From NCBI GenBank assembly GCA_034336665.1, contig CM067592.1:55976473-56040472 (forward strand): a stretch of 64,000 nucleotides of DNA. Direction: 5' to 3'. Of this stretch, positions 12,451 through 22,800 are shown in pieces. The position numbers were made by a program, and so were the translations under genes. This DNA comes from Luscinia megarhynchos (taxonomy: Eukaryota; Chordata; Aves; Passeriformes; Turdidae). The notes beneath the pieces were generated by a model. It had not been told where the DNA came from and did not search any database. It worked only from the letters and a program-made list of their open reading frames with translations. How positions within the stretch are numbered: the first letter of the stretch is position 1; each line of letters begins with the position of its first letter.

Positions 12451-15400
12451 TTTCAAAATATCCTCTGCCAGTTCTGCAAACATTGCCACTATAACGAAGG
12501 ATATAATTATACATGCTCATTGACAGCTTTTAATCCTATTAATCTCAGGCTCTGCCCTCTTCAAAAACAAAACAAAGAAGACCCCAACCAAAACCAAACT
12601 CCATTGAAATGCAAAACTGTTTATACGTGAGTGCGGAGTTTTGAAAACTGATCAAATCTAGAGAAATAATCTAACTTCATTGAAGTTTGTAGGCATGATT
12701 ATAAATCAGATATAAGTCATAAAAAAGAGCCTGTGAATGTATGGGAAGGTAAACCCTGACCATTTGCTGTGCAATAAAATGGACCGTTAGCCAGATAATG
12801 AAATCATAAAACACTGACTGTATTTTTCTAGACTTTTCCAGGAAATGAAACATAAAACCATTTTAGTTTTTAACCAGACTTTCAAATTTTATATTTTTTA
12901 TAGTCTCCCTTTCAGTCAGTTAGCAAAAGAGCAATACCAGGGAAAAAAAAGAAATCAAGCTGAACTAGAGCTTTCTTCCCCATGCAAGTTATGGTAGTGA
13001 TTTAGGCAGAATGACTGATGCTAGTTGGTTAAGATGCAGAATAATTAGCACTACCTTCCTGGGTCAGGCCCAGAGATCATAGGGTTCAAGGGAAAAAGGG
13101 CTATTTTTTAATCAAGACATAACATTCACTCCTCATCATATTGAAGATGAGGAGTGTTTGCAGCCAACTTCAACAGTACTTGTATTTTATGCCAACCTTG
13201 CCATCTTTTGAAGTAAACCTTTGAACTGAAGTTAAATTAGCAGCCAAGTGATTATTTAGTTCATTTAAAATGCCACCTTATCTAAACTGTCAGCTCAGTG
13301 ATGAAAAGTAACTGCACGGTTTACTAGAGCACCAACACTTGGAGAAGCTGACTTCCAGTCCAAGTGAGTCAGCCACCAGTGTGCTGCAGGAGTGCTGCCA
13401 TCACATCTTTGCTCTGGAGCCTGCATCTTGGCACACTCAGCTGGTGTGTTCAAGAGGTCCTGGACTAAGTGCAGTTACTCATGGCTGAAATACACACTGT
13501 TGTGAAGGTGTCTGATGCTGCTTTCCACTTACAGCTTAACAGAGATCTGTGAGGGTATTTCTAGCCTGCTTATGAATTAATTGCATGCAGACACATGCAC
13601 CAATTCACATATTCCACAAGTGGCAGCTTAGAGTGAGAATCATTTGTTTAAGAGCAATTTGTGCTAATCTGCAGGGGTATTAGCTGAGAGAGGGAATATA
13701 AGCAAGGAATCTTGCTATATTTTTTTAAAATAATAACAATAAAGTATTTTAAACATCTATTTTAAAATCACTAGAAAAGAGATGATGAAATATTTTGCAC
13801 AAGGTGTATAGCTCAGATATCTGGCATGATCCACTAGTCTGTAATAATGACATTTTTGATCTGCTCAATTTACACTGCATGTTAGCTAAGCTCTTAACTT
13901 TTCTTCTGCTCCTGAACACACATCCACAAAATTTCTCAGGGATCAATTATAGCTCTAGGTTGTTGTTGCTGATGATGTTGTTTTTGAGACCCATACATTT
14001 TAATTATACTTTTCAGACATTTTGCTCTTTGTTTAATATTTTCTAAAATGGAATGCAGGGAAAAGTTCAATTTTACTATGTTCACAGTGTTAATATGAGA
14101 GGCAAAATTCAGCATGTTTGTAGTATCATGATTTTAGGTTTCAGATTTTTTTTAAGACCTGTAATTACAGATTCAAAGGGTCGTTATATTTTAGCACTAA
14201 AACAGATATAAATTATTAAAATGTATCTCATTTTAATCATAACTGAGATTTATAGTGCAAAAACTAAGGTCCTGTAGAACAAAACAGTGTTAACAGTATC
14301 AGTGAGTGACTAGAGGAATTTTTTTATTTTTCTTTTACGAGGCCATGTACACTATGGTGTGATATAAAAATAATATTAGTGCTGTTGCTCACTTCACGAT
14401 GCAATGAGAGCTTTCTGAAGAAAATTTTGTCCACTTAAGGCCACAGAATCATTTAGGATGCAATTTTAAATCCACTGCAAGGAAAAAAAAAAAAAACATT
14501 TGGCTCATGTAAGCAAAAGCATGGAACTGCAAGAGATGCAGAGTGGGATCTACACTGATCCTGATTGCAACCCAGCCCTTTCTCAATGGCTCAAGCATGT
14601 AAGTGAGAGAACAGCACAGAGTGAAGAGGGAGAGCATCAGGATGCTGGGAAGTCAGTCATGCCTCTGTATTTGTATCATTTGGCACTGCAAACCAACAGA
14701 GCCTGACAGTCACCTCCTGCCTGCCCCGTGCCATTCTTGTGGCAGGATTTGCTCAGCCCAAACACACAGAAAGACCAGGAGGAGAGGAACAGCACAGAGG
14801 CAAACACTGCTCCTGTAGAGTTCCTACTTGGCACTGCAACATAAGAAAATTTAGCTGAGCGGGGGGAGTCCTGACTTTCAGCACCTTTGGGTGAAGAAAC
14901 CTGCCAAGACAACAGCAAAGATGCTGATGAGAAAAGAAATTTTATTCAAAGTTTAGGAAAGATGCTAAAAAGTGTAGAAGACAATAGCTGAAATGCCTGC
15001 TTTAGAACTGTGAAACATAAATGGCATTTGTTACTGATTTTACAGAAAAGAATTGGTGACAATCACATCTTGTTCACATTTATTCTAGGAAAATTCCAAT
15101 GTCTTTTGGAGGAATAAAACCAGTTCTTTTCCAGGGAAGTATTCCACGGTTCTGTAATAACTGAGGATTTCAGTAAGTATGGTTTCACTTCAGTAGAGTT
15201 TAGAATCATCCTTTATATTTTGCAGAGCACATACATGGTATTTTAAGAACCTTATTTTTTCTCAGTTTCTATAAAATGATTAAAAAACAGTGAGAACCCA
15301 TTACATGCATAAACAGAAACAGGATCTAACCTTGTGTTTTCTAGACATTTCCAAAATGTATACTTTCAAAACATTAAAATACCCTCGTGAGATGAAAATT

Positions 15401-15868
15401 TGCCAATTCAGTTCTTGTAATGTTCCCTAAACTCCAATTGAAATCAAAGGGGCATGTGCTTAAACACTTTCCAGGAGACATTTTCTGGAATTAGTCATAA
15501 TGAAAATGAATTAATTTTGGTCTATTTCCCAGTATTTCCCTAGAGTCACAGTTCTTAAATTTTCCTCCCAGCTGTAGCCTGGGTGATATTAGGAGCCTGG
15601 AATTCTTGAGCTACATGGTTTTGTAGTCAGTAAAGCTGATTTCTGCTTTGCACAACCTACTTTGCCAGTTTGGTCCTAAAGGAGGAAATGAAAACTATGT
15701 CACAAAACCAGAATGTTTTCAAGAGACTGTATGCATATGTATGTGTGCTGAAAGAGAACAGCTGATGCTTCAAAGTAAACCTTTTAACCTCTGTGTATCA
15801 GCTATAAGGCAGAAAATCCAAGTCATTAACAAAAATAGAGCAACCCTAGAACAAATGATATAGGAACA
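12451..15868. other. Unique AT-rich sequence, no gene recognised
   Basis: It contains A-runs (14484-14497) and a purine-rich stretch around 14600-14660. No open frame exceeds about 83 codons. I see no LTR, CR1 or microsatellite of note. Confidence 0.55.
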
Positions 15869-15887
15869 GTACTGCCACCTTGCTGGA
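15869..15887 (-). promoter_or_regulatory. CTCF-like motif
   Basis: On the minus strand the sequence CCAGCAAGGTGGCAGT carries the AGGTGGCAG core typical of CTCF sites. The usual upstream CC pair is only partly matched. Motif evidence only. Confidence 0.3.
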
Positions 15888-16568
15888 GGAATAAAATAAT
15901 GTGATTTCTATTTTTCAACTTTGTTTGGATAGCCTGCAATTATCAGAATTAAGTATGGTAATAATAGCCCGGTAATTAACATTAATTTCTTTTATCGCTA
16001 TGTGAAAGGCATTACAGAAGCAATAATGACCTATAAATTTTTTCATGAGTTCTAAAGTTATTGGCACCATATTTTTAATTACTTCTTCAGTCACCTAAAG
16101 CATTTTAGAGCAGTTACTGAGATGATGTCAAAACACCCCTGATCAACCTGTTTTCTTGATGTACTGATAAAAAGGTTAAAAAAAATTAATCATAATTAGA
16201 CAAGCATGGTGTGCTGAAGACATAACTAGAACTACTACCTGCCACTTGATATCTTTTGGTAATATAAGTGTATGCAAAGAGATTTTTTTTTTTTAGGAGA
16301 GATTGTTATTGCTTTTGACTGCTCATTTGTAATTAAAATTGTACTTTAAAAAAACCAAATAGTAGAGCTATTGAAGAAAATGAAAGGCAATTCCATCTGT
16401 TGCTTGACCCATCTATTAGTTGCTATTACCATCAATATTTCATATGCCTCCTCAACATCGAGGGGGAAATGAATGAAGTCTTAGAGGTTCAGAGAGTAGC
16501 AGTGACAGTTTTAGCTTGATCCTGGGTTTCTCCTTCTTCTTCTTCTTCCGTCCCTGTTCTGATTGTAA
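15888..16568. other. AT-rich unique sequence; short (TTC)n
   Basis: From about 15930 to 16120 the DNA is AT-rich with closely spaced TAATTA/ATTAAT-type homeodomain cores. A five-unit TTC run lies at 16532-16548. No open frame of interest was found. Confidence 0.45.
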
Positions 16569-16800
16569 GTGCTATTTCACACAGCTGCTTGCAGAGCAGC
16601 GAGCTCAGAGCATCTTTGCCACAGCAGTGTCAGAGCCTGCTCCCAAACGTGGGTGACAAGGCTGGGCTGGCCTCGTCCCAGGGAGATACCGAGGGGCAGG
16701 CAGCAGGAGCTGAGGGGTCACACACCTCCACATGGTCCCTCGGGAGTTCTGGGGAAGTGATAAAAGTCGCTGAATCCCTAAATCCAGCAAAGACAAAACT
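16569..16800. other. GC-rich patch of unknown origin
   Basis: A GC-rich island in an AT-rich background, with several CpGs (16650-16700 and 16735-16770). It is open in two plus-strand frames for 63-74 codons and in one minus-strand frame for 63, so there is no frame preference. No splice signals frame it convincingly. It could be a decayed retroelement, an old exon or a regulatory patch. Confidence 0.35.
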
Positions 16801-18243
16801 CAGATTTGACTGAAAATGCCTTTCTTTCTCCTACACCCATTTTTTGCTCACAGTAGAACTCCCAAGGCCACAGGGCTGTTGCCACTTAAACAGACTACCT
16901 TTTTGAAACTTTTATTCAGTGTCTAAATGAAGATCACCTTCTGTAGAACTGTTCTAATCCTTTAGAAAAAGGTAATCAATTATAAAGTGTTTGTATTCTC
17001 CTAGAAATTGATCTTCCTGTCAATTATTTCAAGAGGAAATGTTGGTTAAAATGGAGCTGATGGGGACAAAAGAGAAGACCAAAAAGTATCACATCAGTTC
17101 ATCTGCATCAGTGGAATTAAATACTCAGTACAGATATTTGAGTGAGCACGCAGTGGAAGGAAATAGAGGCAAAAAGAAGAGAAAAGGTACAAAAACAAAA
17201 GGCCTGAGACATTCTGTTTTCATTGTTAAAAGGTTCCAGTTTCACCACTTTGTCATCTCCTCGACTTTGCACTTATCCAACCCAATTCTTTCCCTCTTTT
17301 CACTTGCTTCCTCTGTTGCCCCCTCCACTGCTCTTTTAAACAGTTTTTTAAGCTTTTTAAACTGAAAATTCCCATATTGGTCAGTGCTTACCCATGAATA
17401 CATGAGTAGTACCCCAAGTTGTCTCCAACCCTCCAGGCTGAAGGGTCGTGGTTTAAACAGGTTCCTTTGGAGATTGTGTGGCTCCAAGAGGCCCCCACTG
17501 TGCTGGTGTCAGTGAGTGTTAATATTTAATTTGGTGTATACGTCATTGAAATATCCCATGCCTGTAAAAGCTATAAATAGTGTGTTTGCTCTTCAACTGC
17601 CATGCTTTGGGTAATGACATGGAGGGATTTGGTGATTGTAAAGTTTATGTGTTTGTGTATTAGTTGAACTTAACAGTGCAACGCCTGTAATTAACTACGT
17701 ATGCATTGATTTACCTCATGCAGCCTCTATTGAGCACATCTGCACTCTGTCTGTCTTCATTCAAACTCCTTAAAGGTTCCTTTGAACACCTTAAATACCA
17801 GAAATTGCTCAAAACACTGTAGCACAGACCTTCCTCCATAGCTTCTTCTTCCCAAGGCAGTTCCATTTTATGAAGTACAGGTCTGTACCTCCACTAATGA
17901 CCACATAGATCAGACCATCCATTTAGAAATGGTAAAACATTTTTAAGAGTTAGGGATTTTAAAAAGAGAAAATTACTATTTATGTACATTTTCGAAACCC
18001 AAATAGTTGGATTTTATCAAAATGAGAAAGTGCCAAAAGTATGTGTTCTCCAGATCTCAAATAACTTTATATACTGCTCTTTAAGCCTTGTGGAGCAACT
18101 CTGACTAATTTTGTCAACAACGAGTGTTGGCTTACCAGGAGAAATTCCTTCCAGGAAAGAAAAGGGTGAGAGGTTTGGTCTCAGCACTAATCTAGGACGA
18201 TGAAGCTGTACATTGCTCTGTCTCAGAAGCTGCAGCTGCCAGG
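16801..18243. other. Unique sequence, no gene recognised
   Basis: The longest frame (17039-17365, plus, 108 codons) starts Lys-rich and ends Ser/Leu-rich, with no domain. From 17520 to 17720 the sequence is low in simple repeats and contains CTATAAATAG (17571-17580), a MEF2-type consensus that can occur by chance in AT-rich DNA. Confidence 0.5.
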
Positions 18244-18560
18244 AGGAGCGAACCATGAGCGGGAGGGACTCACCAGGGAACCCTAAACCACCAGAGCGGT
18301 AGCTTGCGCCCCCGGTGCCTCAAGCAGCCTCTGGAAGGAGCCTGCTGCTGGCAGGGCGGTGCTGCAGGCCCAGCCAGGCTGGCTCTGGGTCCAGCCCCAG
18401 CTCACCCTGGCGGATCTGCTCCCTGCCCGGCAGCCTGGGGAGCAGGCTGTGCGCTGTGCCTCATCCCAGACAGCTTCAGAGCAGCCAAAAAGTTACATCA
18501 GTGAGACGGGGGCCAGGGCATTTGCATCGTGTGTGTGAACTTGTTGTGCCTGCTCCGTAA
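18244..18560. other. GC-rich patch with CpGs
   Basis: It is clearly GC-rich compared with flanks, with CpGs concentrated at 18260-18330 and 18410-18450. Two plus-strand frames are open (66 and 81 codons) and are rich in Ala, Gly, Pro and Ser as expected from composition alone. It is not long enough to call a CpG island by usual length rules. No repeat family was recognised. Confidence 0.4.
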
Positions 18561-19439
18561 GTGGTTCACATCACACCACAAACACGCCTGCAGATGATCC
18601 TTTTATTTACTTTTCCTTATAGCGATTCCAGTATTTTAAATTATTACAGAAATAGCTATGAGAAAAATGTTGCAGAGCTAGTTACTGTCTCTCTGCTTGG
18701 AGAATTTATGTAGTCCTTGAGCTGTGGAGGTTTTTTTTTTTAATATACAAAATATTTTTCAGCTTAGTCACTGAAGCATAATGTGAGAACATATGAGAAT
18801 CACTCTCTAAGAATGCAAATACACAATGTTATGTAACAAATAAATTTCAGGAGGTGAAATGGGGGTCTTGCTGATCTTCATAGGCTGGGTTACCTGAGTT
18901 TTCTTATCTACCATACTTTATACATTTCTTTTAATAGATTTTCATACTTTCCCTACCTGAATTTACTTAGTGGAATTGAAAATATGGATTTGAGGGGGAA
19001 AAATCTGCTCTTTGGACAGGGTGATAATAAATCTCCACATTGCAGTGTCTTATTGACCATGTTGATTACCACTACTGCCCATTCACTGTAACACTACAGT
19101 GGCTACTATACTTATTGCAACTCTCAGTCTAATTATATGGTCTGTGGCTTTTCCAATAAAACAAAATTTTAGTGTCATTTTCCTATAATAATAACTCACA
19201 GGATTTAAATTCTATAATTTTTGGTCAACAGACACTTTCTCTTTTATTTTAGATAATAGTGAGTTATGTAACAGGTAGTTCTTACTCCTGAAAACAAACT
19301 TTCTTTAAGAAATACAAATCTCTTATGCAATCCTTGTTGTCATGCACCTTGTATGAACTTTGCCCAATCTAAACAATGAATTCCAGAGGAGAGGTCAAAA
19401 GAAGCCTGATCAAATAGTTAAAGGTTAAAATTCACTTAC
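18561..19439. other. Unique AT-rich sequence
   Basis: No open frame of 60 codons or more. One T10 run lies at 18731-18740. Nothing else recognised. Confidence 0.55.
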
Positions 19440-19498
19440 AGCTCCTGCATTTTTAATGGGCAGACCATGTTTGTGATCTGTAAATGAGCTGCGGCATG

Positions 19499-19556
19499 TA
19501 TGTGGCTCAGTTTCTTGATCTGTAATGCAAAAGTCAAAGACAGGAATTACTATATG
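19499..19556 (+). mobile_element. Ancient MIR/L2-like fragment
   Basis: The stretch GGCTCAGTTTCTTGATCTG, followed by TAATGCAAAAG, parallels the core-to-tail part of MIR/L2 SINE/LINE relics (a CTCAGTTTCCTCATCTGTAAAATG-like pattern). A second TGATCTGTAAATG lies at 19473-19485. The fragment is short and heavily diverged, as expected for an element older than the bird radiation. It lies inside an exon-shaped minus-strand interval (19440-19747). Confidence 0.45.
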
Positions 19557-19747
19557 CTTCGGGGGAGTGTTGAAGAACCTACATTTACAGAAGATCAAAG
19601 CAGCAATCCAAAAATCAGTCTGACCTTGTATTTTGTCCAGCATGGATTGAAAGTTGACAGAAAAAAACCCCAATAATTCTGTACCTACAGCACACTGAGT
19701 TTCAAGTTCATTAGAAATTAGTCCAGAATTTTCCAAATATTGGGCAC

Positions 19748-20831
19748 CTGCTTGCTTGGTAAATCTTTCAGAATTCTTAAGGCAGAAGAGTAGCTGAGAG
19801 TGAAAAAAAAAGTTAAAATTTTAGCATTTTATCAGCTTTATGGTTATCACAAGCACAAGAAACATTCATAACAAAGTGGAAAGTTGTCTTTCAAATTCCA
19901 GGTCATCCGTGATGCTGTTTCAGCATATGTCATACGCCCTTGGGTCTCAGGAAATAAAACTAAAAGTAGCTGTTTAATATCAGAAATCATCCGTTTCGTA
20001 ACTGTATGACTGGATTATCACACATGCATTTCACTAACATTGCCTAATATATAATGGTAGTTATATATTGCAGAGAGAGAAATTCTGCTTGTTTCAAATC
20101 CCCATTGACTTAAGCATGTCTATACTTAAACTTTAGCTCATTCATGTCTCTCTTCACTCTTAGATGTTAAAATGAATTGGAAAAAGAAAACACATGACAT
20201 GGTCTCATCTCTTCTGGATGAAATGAGTTCTTACACATTATATAGAAAAATAATCTATTTACATGTATACAAGACTTTATAGTTATGTTAACCTCATAAA
20301 GACTGAATTTCCCCACCTTGGCAAACAGAAGGCAAAGAGGTAAACTCCTGTTTTCCTTAACCAGAACATCTGCAGCTGCTATCTGAATTTACACATTTGT
20401 ATTTAATAGTCATTGGGAGAGTCTTTCTGACTATGGGGTAATATAATTGATTCCAGGCACATGACTCCCTGCTGGGTAAGTAAACTAAGGAGAGTAGGGG
20501 TGGAAGGGAAACAACATGAGTTTCTTACAGGCAGATCTTCAGCCATCCAAGTCCTACTGGCTTAAGCTGTGGTAAAGCTGTGTGTCACCAGAAAGAAGCT
20601 CACAGATTTTTGGGGCCATGCAGTCAAAAAAAACCTCTCATTTTCTTCTACAGAGTTAGCTCTGGATCCCATATATGCTATCTGTCTGCTGGAAAATAGT
20701 ACCTAAATAACACTTAGAAGGGCCTAGGCTTGATCATAGAAATTTGCAAATCAGGGGAGTTTTTGCAAGAAACCACAGGCTGGTCAGAATTTCCTCTGTA
20801 TGGATAGCAATAAGAACATCAGACTGCAGTT
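19748..20831. other. Unique sequence, no gene recognised
   Basis: Between the MIR-like relic and the CR1 insertion. No open frame over about 60 codons outside the CR1 edge, no simple repeat of note, and no regulatory cluster visible. Confidence 0.5.
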
Positions 20832-21134
20832 CACAGAATCACAAAACCACAGAATAATGGAATCAATTAGGTCAGAAAAGACCTCTGAGTTCATTGAGCC
20901 TAACCCATAGCCCAACACCATCCTGTCAAGCAGACCATGGCACTGAGAGTCACATCCAGTTTTCACTTAAACATCTGCAGGGATTGTGACTCCACTGCCA
21001 TCCTGGGGAGCTCATTCTAATATTTAATCACACCTTCTGTGAAGAATTTCCTGCTAATGTCCAACCTAAAGCTCCCTGGGCACAGCTTATAACTGTTCAG
21101 TGCAACTGTGTACTCTCTTCCTGTCCCTGTGGGG
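20832..21134 (-). mobile_element. 5'-truncated CR1 LINE
   Basis: A copy of the chicken-repeat-1 (CR1) retrotransposon, inserted in minus orientation. Read on the plus strand it starts with the reverse complement of the CR1 3' tail: CACAGAATCAC, then CACAGAATAATGG, degenerate octamers. It then follows the avian CR1 3' region: AAAAGACCTCTGAG, TGGCACTGAGAGTCACATCC, GTGACTCCACTGCC, GTGAAGAATTTCCTGCTAAT, CCAACCTAAAGCTCCCTGG. It breaks off near 21134 after CTTCCTGTCCCTGTGGG. Only the end of the element is present, the usual CR1 5' truncation, so no working reverse transcriptase is encoded. The GTGCCACATCC-type diagnostic block fits CR1 lineages common in songbirds; the subfamily is not assigned. 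Confidence 0.93.
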
Positions 21135-22735
21135 GTTTTCCTTTTATATGTGTTGCAGAAGTGAAGCAACAGAGAAATTTAAGAAACAGACAGACTTTTG
21201 GTTGACTCCTGGTAGCATCCCAGCAGCGGGCATTCCTAATCTGTGCCCTAATATAGACTAGACATTAAAAACCATAACATGGGAACATGCTTCATCAGAA
21301 TGTGTTGATCTTTAAAGACTACAGCTTAACTTAGTAGTGTACAACAAAAAGCTGCAACTAGAATTTCATCTGCTGAACTTAAGCAGGAGTTTGAGAGAAT
21401 GTTTGGAAGAAGGCTGGAATAGGGTTGACATCAACAGAAACAGCTAAGTGTAAATTTTATACAGTCTTAAGTGAGGCTTTTATGAATACTTTTTAATTAA
21501 TTTGAACTTTGATTAAACTTCAAGGCAGTGAAAATTTATAAGAGGGTCCTCTGTTATCAAAGAAAAGAGGAGAAATTAAAATGTGTCATATATACTTACT
21601 CTCCCTTTCCTAGATCCTGGACCCCTCATGCTTTGATACATACCCTGAAGGTATTTCAACCTTGATAAAATTTAGGCATGCTTCAGAGAAATCCTGAGAA
21701 AAAGGTCCACATCCTGCAACAATGCAAACAAGAGCAAGGCCTTTGCATTTTCAGAGATTTATGTGCATTTCTGTGCCCACCATTTTCCTGAGAACTACTC
21801 CAAGTCATTGGAAAGATAAATAATTACACTTTTACTAAAGGAAGTTTTATTTAGCCAATTCACTGTAAGGGTGTGACCCTTAAGTAAAGACATTTCGTCA
21901 TGTGGACATGTAAACATGTCACTTAATTTTTATAAAGTTCTTGACATTGTGTGCTTTGTGATACAGGTATAGGCTGTAATGTTTATCAATTTTTATTTAA
22001 AGTAATCATCGTAGAGAAACACAAACACATCTTCAGTGCAGTCAAAGGCATTCTCAAGAATTTACATGTTTGCAATGCCAGAGATACACTTGGCTGAATA
22101 TAGACTCAAGCATCAATTTCAAATGAAAAAAGATTTCTCCAGCTGCTGCCACATCTGTTGTCAGGACCTGCTGCTATGCCAATGAATGCATTTAAGCAAT
22201 CATTACAAGAAGTCTTTGTCTCTTTGCTTGTACAAGAAAGAGAGATCCATCAGAGTCTGTAAGAAAATAATTTTTCCATGTGGAATATCAAAAGTGGATT
22301 TCAATCTTAATTGAAGATGCTGGATAGCGAATTCTACTTGGAAAAATACTAACTACAATACCAAAATAATCTGCAGGTGAATGTCTCCAGAAGCTTAAAA
22401 GAGTACTAGGAAAATTTATGAAAAGTAACTTTAAAAAATGGAATTACAAACCTTCAGCTGAAAACAAAAAGACTTATATGTGTAAATTGACATGTGTCTG
22501 GTTTAGGTTGGTACCTTTTACCCTGAATGGACAAGAATCCTCAAAATTTTTTCTACAGTACTGTAGTGTTTCTTGACATATGCACTATTCTCACAAATTC
22601 TGTTTTTAAGCAGCACATGAATTGAGAAGCAAGGAAGTTCTCTGAAAATGTAAACAACTGGATGATTTCCTATAAAGGCATGAAGATCACCTTATAAAAT
22701 TGCAAAATTTCGTCAGAGAAACAACTGATTTAAGT
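21135..22735. other. Unique AT-rich sequence
   Basis: No open frame reaches 60 codons and no mobile-element landmark was recognised downstream of the CR1 break. Sequence directly after the break (21135-21300) does not resemble more CR1. Confidence 0.5.
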
Positions 22736-22748
22736 GTGTATATATAAA

Positions 22749-22790
<42 letters not shown>

Positions 22791-22800
22791 TACACACACA
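22736..22800. repeat. Palindromic (TG)n(TA)n(CA)n microsatellite
   Basis: A TGTGTGTGTA block, about 14 TA units and a TACACACACA block follow one another. The outer blocks are reverse complements, so the whole 65-bp unit is nearly self-complementary around the TA core. Open frames across it are compositional artefacts. Confidence 0.95.

Noticed and set aside
17571..17580. Perfect MEF2-type CTATAAATAG
   Set aside because: A short degenerate motif expected several times by chance in AT-rich DNA; no supporting cluster.
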